Of a stretch of DNA of 64,000 nt, positions 26,267-37,600 are shown piece by piece. Position 1 is the stretch's first letter. Every line of letters starts with the position of its first letter. A program made the translations under genes and the position numbers. Below the pieces are notes generated by a model. It was not told where the DNA came from, did no database searches, and worked only from the letters and a program-made list of their open reading frames with translations. The DNA comes from Diploscapter coronatus (taxonomy: Eukaryota > Nematoda > Chromadorea > Rhabditida > Rhabditidae): NCBI GenBank assembly GCA_964036155.1, contig OZ038422.1, forward strand, positions 29,473,201 through 29,537,200, given 5' to 3'.

Positions 26267-28115
26267 ATGGTAACTCGAATTTTGGCTCTAGTTTTGTTAC
26301 CGATAGCGGTATTTTCTCAGTCTTGCCCACCCGGAGGAGTTTATAATGCACAATACAATCGGTAGGTTCATTCACTGAACGCTGTTTAGAAGACAGTTGT
26401 AAGTTGTGTATTTGTCATTCACAGCCTTGCAACCTATTTTTAAAAATGGGAGGAAAAAAACGAAAATAGCGTTTGAAAACGAGAGAAGAAAAAGCTCTGC
26501 TTCTCGGCATATTTTCAAAGGATAAGGTTTGTAAGGCTGTATATCAGAAATTTTCAAGCCTAAAATTATTTGTCTCTTTAGATGATTGCCTTCATTTAGG
26601 TTTTTTTTCCAATTAATACAATCTTTCCCTAGGTGTTACCAATTCGTCTCAAATCCAGCCGAATTTGCTGTAGCCGATCAACAATGCGTATCTATGGGAG
26701 GTCACCTTGTATCAGTAACCGATGCCTTTGAAAATTCTCTTATTGCTCGTAGGAGTTGAAAAAATGCTAGAAGTTATAAGATTCTTCCAGAAAACGGAGT
26801 CTTGGCGTTTGCCGATTCGAACGTAACGAATTTCTGGTCTGGAGCCAACGACTTGGTCGTCGCCGGTAAATGGGCTTGGACTGATGGAGCACCGTGGTAA
26901 GATGTTTCTAGGTTTCAAACATGCTACGTTATGATGAAGCAATGTTTGCATTGATGTGGATGCCCACGTTTCTTCAGCCGAATGCTCATGAAAGTGACAC
27001 GTAGTTTCTGAATCCGAATTATTTTATTCTTTTTAGGAACTATCAGAATTGGGCCCCAGCTGAGCCTCGTTCTGGAAACGACTGCGCTGCGATTCAACTG
27101 GCAGATGGCAAATGGGTGTCTGACTCGTGCAATGCCCAGAAAGCTTATGCCTGTGCAGTGCCTCCGATTCCTCTATCTACCTGTCCTCCACCTACTACAC
27201 CAGTTCGTAAGTTATTTCGAAAAACACTTTTTCTGAAGATTTAACCAAAGGTGAAATAAAATCATTGATCAAAGCTAAATCTCTGCTGAAAAATCTGGCT
27301 AATAGAAAAAAGACCGGGACGCCGGTTAGAAAAAGACACCGGATTTTCTAAGAAATAGTATGGGAAGGCAAGATAGGAAAAGAAAAAAAAAAAAAAAAAC
27401 CGGTGTCTTTTTCTAGGAGCCAAAAAATCTCAATGTCCTATCTCCTCAAATTCGATTTTAGCGATAACCTGCCCCGCTCCACCTGCATGCACTCAGCGAC
27501 AATGCCAACCGCACTGTGAATCAGAGTGGACCTATTTCGTCCCAACCGATTCGTGCTACAAGACATATTTCTCGGCTAAATGGGACGACGCGGAAGCGTG
27601 AGACCATTTCTTCATGCAAATATTGGGGGAGCAATAATGTTTAGATTCTGTATCTCACTCAACGCTCACCTAGCCAGTATTCACAGCGAAGAGGAGAACA
27701 CGTTTGTTAATAGTAAAATTTTTCTTGCACACTCTTTCAACAACAATCACTGTTAGACATGGCGAAGACGAACATCAAGGAAGGGAAGCCAGAAGAATTG
27801 ACTTGGATTGGGCTTCATAAGTCGGGAAATGACTGGGTTTGGACCGATGGGTCTCCGTCAGGTGAAATTTTATGCACAAAATGTCATTGATTAATTTTTA
27901 GATTATATTAACTGGGCACCTAAACAGCCGGATAATCCAGGGAAGGAGAATTGCGTGGAAACGGCTCCAGACCCATCTCATGATGGATGGTATGAAAATT
28001 GGAATAATGAGGTTTTTTTTTTTAAAAAAAACTTCTTTCTTTAACAACTTTGTTCTAGGCTTGCAATGTCATGATGCGAAGTTACGTTTGTAAGAAACCC
28101 TCGATAAAACAGTAG
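26267..28115 (+). CDS. Secreted protein with two C-type lectin domains
   Basis: Nematode clec-type protein, predicted 320 residues. Exons: 26267-26361, 26633-26748, 26791-26896, 27037-27206, 27462-27597, 27645-27712, 27757-27861, 27902-28011, 28059-28115. The signal peptide spans residues 1-18 (MVTRILALVLLPIAVFSQ). Domain 1 (about 20-150) has CYQF, GGHLVSV, the FWSGAND core, WTDGAPW, NYQNWAPAEP and a Cys-bearing end, KAYACAVP. A Pro/Cys/Thr linker follows (STCPPPTTP, PAPPACTQRQCQ). Domain 2 (about 185-320) has DSCYKTYFSAKWDDAEAFC, HLASIHSEEEN, TWIGLHKSGNDWVWTDG, YINWAPKQPDN and a final YVCKKP. Domain 2 carries QPD, usually galactose-type, with WNNE in place of the canonical WND; domain 1 carries EPR where EPN is typical, so calcium-dependent sugar binding there is doubtful. 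Likely an extracellular or innate-immune effector, inferred from family only. Confidence 0.92.
27297..27421. mobile_element. Small MITE, copy A, in lectin intron 4
   Basis: About 125-bp element with imperfect terminal inverted repeats of the form GGCTCnTAGAAAAAGACACCGG, and a core TTTTCTAAGAAATAGTATG followed by an A-rich run. A second copy in the same orientation lies at 56117-56232. No coding capacity. The target duplication is not clear by eye. Confidence 0.75.
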
Positions 28116-29039
28116 AGGAAGGAATTATTTGTGTGAAGTGGTTTTTGACTGAAGAAAATAAATGATCTTTCATTTTTTTCGAATATTAAAATATACTAGC
28201 CTTTCAAAACATAAAGTTTCGAAAGGTTATGGAAATATATTTTCTTTCCGGAATGGCTATACTCTGTCCATTTTACCCCACTCTATATGTACATATTTTT
28301 GGCTGTTCTTTACTGGACTTCAGATTTACTAGTATGTGAAACCTTTCAATCCTTCTGAAGCCTTGTTATATTTTGACACTTTTTCGCGTCCCTTGTAATT
28401 TCCCTTCTAATTCTTTACGCCCTCTTCAATCTCATTATTCTCTCGCCATTTCACATGTTGCTAGGCGAGGGGAACGCAGGTATGCTTGAGCTTGTCGAAA
28501 GAAATAACGAATAAATTGAAGATAGGGCAGAGAAGGAAAGAAAGAGAGAAAGAAAAATGTCGTCTAAATTGGAGAGATAGAAAAGAAATAGAATTTTGAG
28601 AAATAGAGTGTAAATTGGAAGTATGGAAAAGAAGGGAAATGCAAAGTAAAAAGAAAATTGGACCCCGCCCCCTCGAGCTTGGAAATCAGGGCTCGAGATG
28701 CGGTAAATCAGCTTACCACACACACACACAAGACAACTTTATGATTACTCGATTTTATTTATAATTTACGAACTCATTAAAGAGCGATTTATACATGAAT
28801 GAATATGATGAATTTCAAATTTCTCCGTTTTTTTGGAATTTCTATTTTCTCAAACTAGATTATAAGAATTCTCGCGTATGTTTTAAAGATATTCTATCTA
28901 GAGATTCTTCAGATCATTTTTTTGAAATATTATTTCACTCATTATATTACGGGCAATGATTGTCGTTTCCTTTCTTGGGATTGCTTGAAACTTGTGCATT
29001 TTTTTTTTTAAATATTTGATTTTTTTTTAATTTAGAAAA
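28116..29039. other. Intergenic, lectin 3' flank to osm-3 promoter
   Basis: About 920 bp. An AATAAA follows the lectin stop at about 28158. Positions 28495-28660 form a purine-rich strand (GAAAGAAAG-type), and a short CA run sits at about 28717-28729. The osm-3 promoter must lie to the right; I could not identify an X-box with certainty. A TTAATTTAG acceptor ends at 29035, 4 nt before the osm-3 ATG. Confidence 0.45.
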
Positions 29040-32000
29040 ATGGCTGAGTGCGTTAGAGTCATAACGCGATGTCGGCCTCTAAACGACCGGGAAAAGGCGT
29101 TAAATTCAAAGGTTCGTAATTTTTCCTTATTTAAAAAATCTTCATAAAAGCCAATCTTTTGATTCATTTTCTTCGTTGCGGCGCATTTCATTTCGAAAAT
29201 CTCTAGTTCATTAAGAATTCAAAAGGTAAAAATGTGTGCCTAGAATTATTCATTTGAAAGGCTCTTCTTTTAGAAATTTTGTGTTATTCTGAAAATCTCA
29301 TTTCATGCTGAAGAATAGACAAAGAAAATTGACTGACATAATTTTTAGTTGTATTTTGTGTATGCTTAGATGACAAACGTCTACTCGTTTCTTGGTGTGC
29401 ATTTTAAAGAATTTACACAAATTTCGATCGCGAATTTAATTAGCTCAACCTACAATGAAATTTGAACGAGATCCTAAAATAATCGAACCTCTTGCGTAAA
29501 TGACTAGATAATACGTTATAAAATTTTCACCTGTTTGAAAAACTCGCTAAGCCCTAAAAATATTTTTCTGAATATTTTTAGAGGTAGAAAACTCTCTAGT
29601 TAGACCTTAATCTTGCGCTGTCAGGCTGTAATTATTGAAATTTTAGCACTTAGAAATTATGACATGCGCTAAAAGAAATCAACTTGTACTTTCCCAAGTG
29701 AAACATTTCAGTTTGCCAGCAAAAAGTGTATCATTTCTCATGCGCAAAAATTTCGAGTGAAATAACAAAATCATGGAAATTATATATTTTTTCAAAACAA
29801 CTAATTTTGCCCTTTTACATATCCAATATCAATAACTGCGGTGCGTTCGCATTTTCATGAGATAGTCTATTTTCGCGTTTTCTGAAAATGAAATGCAAAA
29901 TTGGAATGGCATGACAATAAGATATGGATTTCATGAAAAGATAGATGAAAGATACAAAGATAACATTTTTAAAAAAGATTTTTAGATGTGATTTTTCATT
30001 GAACAGTCAAATAATTCAATGTTCTTTTAGATATGCGTCGAAATGAGCAGTTCTTCTGGTCAAGTGGCTTTGCTGTCAGACGACGGTACAAATAAGGATT
30101 TCACTTTCGATGGAGCTTATTTTATGGATTCTACCGGGGAACAGATTTACAATGATATCGTGTTTCCGTTAGTCGAGGCAAGAAAAGTTCTTAATGAGTT
30201 AAATTAATGGAATGACTAATGCGATTGTACTTTATTCATTTCATGAGAGCCTCGAATTTGATGTTCGACCAGAATCAGCTAACCTAGATCTATTAAATCC
30301 TAAGTAATTTCCAGAGCGTTATCGAAGGGTACAATGGCACAGTATTCGCATATGGTCAAACCGGTGCCGGGAAGACGTTCTCCATGCAAGGTAGGGAGAA
30401 GAATTAAACAAAAAATTAAATTTTTAATTAGGACTACCGGACGTCCCTCCTCAAAGAGGCGTAATTCCACGAGCATTCGAGCATATTTTTGATGCAACAT
30501 CAACGACGGAAAATGTCAAGTTTCTGATTCACTGCAGCTACTTGGAGATTTACAATGAAGAAGTCCGGGATTTGTTAGGATCGGATAAAGATATGAAGTT
30601 AGAGATAAAGGTTAGTTCTGATTTGTTTTCGATTAATTGACCTCAAAACAGCTTTTATGATTTTCCCCTTGGTTGAAGCATAGCTAAACCTTCAATGATA
30701 CATTATTTTAGGAACATCCTGAAAGAGGAGTCTACGTAGCCGGTCTCTCTATGCACGTTTGCCATGACGTGCCCTCTTGCCAAGAACTAATGAACCGAGG
30801 ATTCAATAATCGACACGTCGGAGCGACGCTGATGAATAAGGTTAGTCTTCATCGATTTTGATGGGTAAATTTTGAAACTTTAGGATTCTTCAAGAAGTCA
30901 CTCGATATTCACCGTCTATGTAGAGGGAATGACTGAAAGTGGCTCGATAAGAATGGGGAAGTTGAACTTGGTAGATTTGGCTGGCAGTGAGAGGCAGAGC
31001 AAGACAGGTCGACTATTTAAAAATGTGTCAGATATTAAGCAAATTTCACCGTTGCAGGCTTTAAAGCTATCGACAGAAATTCTTAAAAACCAAACTTGCT
31101 GCTTTCAGGTGCCGTCGGCGACAGATTCAAAGAGGCTACAAAAATCAATCTGTCTTTATCGGCTCTCGGAAATGTGATATCCGCATTGGTGGATGGAAAG
31201 TCAAAGCACATTCCTTATCGAGATTCAAAGCTTACCAGATTACTACAGGTAACTTGTTTATCATCATAAGATTGGAGCATGATATTCTAGGACTCACTCG
31301 GAGGAAACACTAAAACGATTATGATCGCCTGTGTCTCTCCATCAGACAACAACTACGATGAAACTTTGTCGACTTTGAGGTTTATTATTTTGCAAGATCA
31401 AGACGTATAACAAAGATAAACCTAGATATGCCAACCGCGCGAAGAACATCAAGAACAAGCCGAAGATCAACGAGGATCCGAAAGATGCACTGCTTAGGGA
31501 GTATCAGGAAGAAATTGAACGGCTCAAGGCGCTCGTTAATCCAAATGCAATAGGTAAGAAGCTTACTGTCTTGCAGACCTAGGGAGCACTTTCCTTTCGT
31601 CAGAAGAAAGTAAACTATAGGGGTAGGTCGCACGCGCGAATTCATAGCTATGCTACCAAGTCGCACTGGAGAAAATTTAGACTAATCACAGTTCCGAGAG
31701 AAATTTGTTAGAAAAATATGCTGGAGATAGGTCGCAAGGGGTTTCTCACGATCGTCCTCCCTAGGTCTGCTGTCTTGTTTTTGAGAGAAAAAAATTCCAA
31801 AGCGTACAAAATGTTCACTGATGGATTACAAAGCTTTGTGATACGATCAGCTTCATCATCACATTTTTGGATAGGGCTATTGAAATGTATAGCAGTAACA
31901 AATCGCAGTGAAGAAAAGGGTTTGAAACTTTGCACAAGTGTGGCAAAATTGACGACTAAATTTTAAAGTGAAAGAAGGACAATAAGCGTTTTTGTCGTAG

Positions 32001-33969
32001 ATATGTGAGTCGATCGAAAATCCGGATTTTTGAGATTCCCCTCACTCGGTTTCCGATTTTTCTTGATTATCATGACCTCACTGTCATAAGTGATTGATAA
32101 GTATAATTTTCTTATCAAAATTTTGGTCACAATGCATAGAATTTGGTCATTTGCTGACCGAGGAATCTCTCCTTAATAAGACAATAGGATATTTTGAGAG
32201 GTTTATTCTCTTGAATTTTTGACACAAATATAAAAAGTCTCAAGAATATTTAAGTTTCAGTAAATCAACATCACTTCGACGTCGAGGAAGAGCGTAATAA
32301 GCTTCGAGCTGAGTTTGAAGAGGCTATGAATGAGCTGCGAAACGAATACGAGAAAGAGCAATCCAGTAAAGCTGAACTGCAAAGGGACTTGGTGTCGCTG
32401 AAGGAGCAATATGAAAAAGCAAATGCCAACTTGGACGCTATGGGTGAATTAGATCCCCAGGAAGCGGCTCGAAAGTTGCAGCAGCTTCAAGAACAGTTTG
32501 TTGGCGGTGAACAGGTAAACCTTTATCAATTGCATTGAAAGTGTAATTTTATTTTGAATTTAGGCTGGAAATGTCCAATTGAAACAGAAACGATTAAAGA
32601 AGTTACAAGAGGCTGAAACGAAGACGCAGAAATTAGCCGGTATAATTTTTTCTTAAACTCGAAAGAATAAGATAGTCTGTTGAGCCGCCCTAAACGTGCA
32701 CAAAGATGATCCATTGCTACAAGTCTATAGTTCAACCCAGGAAAAATTGGACGCCGTTAGTTCTCAATTGCAGAAGGAACAGAGAAAAGTATTTCTTTCG
32801 ATAGAGAAAATCTAGGCACATGAGATTTTAGGTAAAAGCAATGGAACGAGAAATCGAGGATCTTCAAGGGGAATTCGAATTGGACAGGTTGGACTATTTG
32901 GAGACCATTCGGAAGCAAGACCAGCAGCTCAAACTATATTCACAGATACTGGAGAAGATTCAGCCGATCATTAGAAAGGTTGTCTATCAATCATCGTTGT
33001 AGAAAGTTTGAGTGGGATAAACTAGGTGGTTACCAGTTGTACTGAGTTACGGAGTGTGCAATGATAGAGTGATTTTTAAACCAAATGATCGAGTGTCTCT
33101 CATGTTTTCAAGAAAAATATTTCGCCATTTGACAAAAATTACCCCGTCATATGGTAAAAAGCATCCCGTCGTTGCACACTCCGTTAAATGATACATAGTT
33201 GTCGGTACTCTATACTTACCCAACAAAAAATATACCTTTCATCAATTTGGGATGTTTGGTTTGAGATCTTTTTTAAAAATTGGATAAGACATATTGTATA
33301 TAACGAAAAATAAAATAACAATCATTTTTATGAATCAGTGGAATTTATTCAAAATGTTTTTTTTTCGATTTAGGATACGAATTACTATAACTTGGAGAAA
33401 GTGAAGAAGGACGCGGTTTGGAGTGAGGACGATGGTAAATGGATTTTACCTGAGATGAGTGTTAGTCGGACTGTGCTGCCTAACGCCACGAATGGAAATG
33501 GTGATATTTTTCCTACAAAATATAACTGACTTTTTCAAAATAAATTTAGGTATTGTTCAATCTAAGACAACAGACGCAATAATCAGAACTCACTATGACG
33601 ATGAAGGATCGAAGTTACGAAGGGTAGATATTTTTCGAAAAGGTTGAAAATGATTCGAAATTCAGCGACTAGCCAGAAGCGAAGAGGAAAACCTAGCTGC
33701 GAATTACTTCAAGCCCGTCAAACAGTCGAACGTTCTGAACAAGTACAAAGGGGATCAGTTCAGGAATTTAGGTTAATTTTTAGTTTTAATTACTTTAAAA
33801 ATCCATATAATTGTTTGAATTCTTAGACGTCAAGTCCTATTTCCCCAAAAAGTCCTCGACTTTCGACAATTTGATCAATGGGGTGGTCTACACTGACGAT
33901 ATTTTCGAACGGGCTCAAAGCGCTAAAAGGCCGGCTAGATTGGAGGCTCTAGATATGAGGAAGACATAA
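29040..33969 (+). CDS. osm-3: Homodimeric kinesin-2 motor OSM-3 (KIF17)
   Basis: Anterograde intraflagellar-transport motor that builds the distal segments of sensory cilia. Seventeen exons give 704 residues, close to the known nematode protein: 29040-29111, 30031-30177, 30315-30390, 30432-30610, 30712-30840, 30884-31007, 31109-31248, 31291-31379, 31426-31553, 32261-32514, 32564-32639, 32685-32788, 32832-32978, 33374-33500, 33550-33623, 33666-33771, 33827-33969. Motor domain at residues 1 to about 345: P-loop GQTGAGKT, switch [12 protein letters not shown], switch [12 protein letters not shown], and neck region [21 protein letters not shown] coiled-coil stalk follows ([20 protein letters not shown]...), with a hinge near [10 protein letters not shown]. 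The globular tail includes ANYFKPVKQ and [19 protein letters not shown]. Tail and motor match OSM-3 and not the heterotrimeric KLP-11/KLP-20 motors. Intron 2 (30178-30314) starts with GC. Its 3' end converges with the prolyl hydroxylase. Confidence 0.97.
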
Positions 33970-34601
33970 TATCATTTTCGAGTATCTTAGATTTTTATAT
34001 TTTTAAAATCTTTCAATCCCGATGATGACTTTCTCGTGCCTGTGATGCGAATTTTCTCAAACAACTTAGCAATACTTCAGAATTTATTATACGAGGTGAA
34101 AAGACATAACGATTTTAAATATTTAAGATTTATTTTCAAATAAAATATTATGATCATCACAAATCAAGACCATTATGCAAATGAATAACATGAATCATGC
34201 AACAAGAGAATTTAGGCCAGTCAAAAATCAAAGAACCGTATTTTAGTGAGAATATGCATGCAGTTTGCATGACTTTGGAATCGAAGGTTTGCAAATTTTG
34301 AAAACCACAAAGTAGGCAATGCTTAGCTGATAACACAGACAAAAATGACCCAGAATACAGTCTAATAAAACTACTGTCATAACTAAGGGTTTGGATATAA
34401 ATTATTGTCATTAATATCGTTCATAGTAAGGTTAATGCCAAAATAATCTCTTTGATGTCAAGAGCACGAGTCTTCACTTGTATGGAATAGTACCTAATCT
34501 TCAATATCGACTATATACGTAAGACTAAGAAGATATTCTCGGACCTATTAACTTCTACGAACGATATTTTTCATCAAAATAGATTCCTATCATTCACTTC
34601 C

Positions 34602-37600
34602 TCAATTCTTGTACTCGTAGGGATTCAAATCTCCGACAAATCTTTCAGCCATGTTTTCATCCAAACCGCATGGTCTCGTAAATTCTTGACCCCGTTCGTG
34701 GATCCATTTGTTTGATACCTTAAATTCTCCTTACTATTTTTAACCCTGGTCTAAAAATTACCCATTTAACTCCCATCAATACCGGACAAGCGGCATGTCT
34801 CGTACGCAAATCGCCCTCGCCACTTCGGTACAAATTGTACCAGAACAAGGCGTCATTTTTCGAGGGGAACACGGCGGTTCCTAACTGGTTGAACACGGTG
34901 GCACCACCCCATTCCGGCACTTCCATCTAAATCACGAAATTTTCACATCATCTTCAAAGTTTCTATCCAATTTCAATTTTATCATCTCAGTGCATCCTTA
35001 AAATTTGTATGTGTAAGTGATTTTTAAAGAATATCTTGTCTTGAAAGATTATAATGAATGCCATTCTTCAAACTCAAAATTAATCACTGCAGAAAAAATC
35101 ATAAAATTAAAGAAATCACTCAAAACGTGCAGGGAAAAAGAACGAAAACTTCAAATTTGAAGCGTGACATTCATTCTGGTTGCTTTTTGGGCTCACATAG
35201 AAGAGAACGGTAGCGATTCGATTGCCGGTTGCCAATTTCTTGAACGCATTTACTTCTTCTTTCTATAATTTGTTACCATTATTGTTCAAATTAACGTACA
35301 TAGAGTAGCACAGTGGCTACGCGATTGCCGTTCTTGCCGTACGGTTCATTTACTTTTCTCTAAAATTTAATCGAAATTTTATATTTTTGTTCAAAAATTC
35401 AAGTTTTTTTTCTAAATATTTTTTAAAATTTAACTGCTTTTACCCTAGCGAAATCGAAGTGGGGATCGTAGTGGCCTGAAAATTATGTTTTTTCTCCCTT
35501 TCTTCCTGCTGTCATTCACTATTTCTCCCTACTATTTCTTTTTTCTGATCGTCTCACTCATTTACGCGAGGATAGAACGAGGCGACCGACGACCAGCAGG
35601 GGCGAGACGGAATTCCGGTGCGAGAGAGTCACTCTTTCTCTTCCCCATACGCCTTTTGTATTTTTTTTCTTTCCTCTTTCTCTAAATTCTGGTTCCGACT
35701 TCGATCTGAACGGAACTTATAGAAATTGAAAGGGGGAAAGGATGAAAAGCGCGTATGGGGGAAAGAAAGAGAGGTACTCTCTCGCATCGGGATTCCGTCT
35801 CGCCTCTGACGGTGAGAATCAGCAAGGAGCAGAGAATGAAAGAGCGGGAAAAGAGTAAATTGCATAAATTAATTAAGTACACCCCTACCTCCGAGACCGT
35901 AGTTAGCCACCTTAAATTCAAAATCGACTTCTCTCTATCAATAAACCTTTCTTTACTTGTAACTCTTCAGAAGTTTCCTGATTCAGATTCGTCATATCGC
36001 CGATTCGCTTATTGATTCGATCAATCACAGGGTGTTCGGCACCTTTCAACCAGGCGCTGGAATTTTTGCGTGAATTTTTGAATCCATAGATATATTTGAA
36101 ATTTCATGCAAGCCTAATAACTACTCAAACACCCATCACATGCATGATAAGAGCATCAGTGATGAAAGCCTTTAAAATAGGGATATTACAGAATTTCTCT
36201 AGTCACTGATTACTTTTACCAACTAAAACCAATTCTAAATCTAAAGTTCACCTCTTACTGATACGATAGCTAGCTGTTTCCAATTCTCCGGTAAAGGCAT
36301 TCTGGACGGTAGCTCGCTTCAGCTGAACACGCCAACAGAAATTAGGGGATCAGGAAAAGTGAAGGGAAATTCAGGGATTGGACATTTTTAGCTGATTAAC
36401 CTAACTCGACAGGACTTCAGACTTAAAGTTAATTGTTTAGATGCTTTGGGAGAAAAATTTTCAAAAATCCCGTTCAACTCATGAAAACCTATCTTTCGAC
36501 ACTTATAACATAGTCTCTCTAATTAAAATATGAACCACTCTAGCTCTCGTTTAGGTACAATTCCCAGGAAAAATCACGGCATGAAAAGGTAAACTCATAG
36601 AAAGTCCCACCAACTCTATCTTCTATGAATTTTTCCTCAACACTTCTCTAACCTCTTTGCAATTCGATAGCTCACAGTAACGAGAGAGCCATCTTCTGCT
36701 TTAACTGTGGCTCTTTCGAGCTAATTTTATCCGTAATTATGGTCAATGGCGTTGCAAGAAAATGTTCACCTTTGGCGCGGCGAGCTCCCGGACCATTTCA
36801 GATTCGTAGTCAGAAATGATCTGTTTGAAGAGAACAACGAGAGGATCGTAGCGAAGGATTTCGACTTTGATCGGAGCCAACTTCAGGAAGGGCCGGTCTC
36901 TCTAAAATTTCACTATTTTTCCTGTTATTTCAAGGATATTTCATCGAACATTTTGCAGAAAAAAATTATTTTTTCAAATATGAAAAGTTTTGCAGAAATT
37001 TTACTTCTTTCAGTCAATTTTTCAAATTTTACACCTCAGTCTCGACCCTCAAAGCTGTTTTTATCCCTGGCACCTAGCATTTTTCACATATTTCGTCTTG
37101 TTGTAATAAATCTGGCTCGATTGATTGCCGCGTTCAGAACAGAGCTCAGCAGATATAAGTCATAAATTGGTCAGAGATTTTTAGGTACAGTGACAAAAAA
37201 AGTATTTTGCCACCCTCATTCTGAATCGATATCTAGTCCAGCCTCTGCATTACTCAGATTAGGCTCGAATTTTGTGCCCAATAATAAACATGTAATATAT
37301 AAAAGTACATCAGACTTCTATTATTTCGATTGGCTCAGAAGTTGATCTGGATGCAGAATCAGAATAAAGATGACCGAGACTTTCATTCGCTTCAATATTT
37401 TATTTTTAAAAAAAGTAGCTTTGATCTACCTTCAAATAGCAGTAGAGTTTCTTCTCTTCCTTAGGGTCAATAGGAGGAATTTCACCTCGACAGAGGGCCT
37501 CATAGGCGTCTCTCTCGACGATGCCATCGTCTTCGATTCGCTAAAACAATTAATTAGTGAAGATAACTCTGAAATTTTCTTGATTGAATCAGCATCTTGC

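Noticed and set aside
28451..28729. Minus-strand frame rich in F, L and S upstream of osm-3
   Set aside because: It is the complement of a purine-rich tract; the composition alone explains the open frame.
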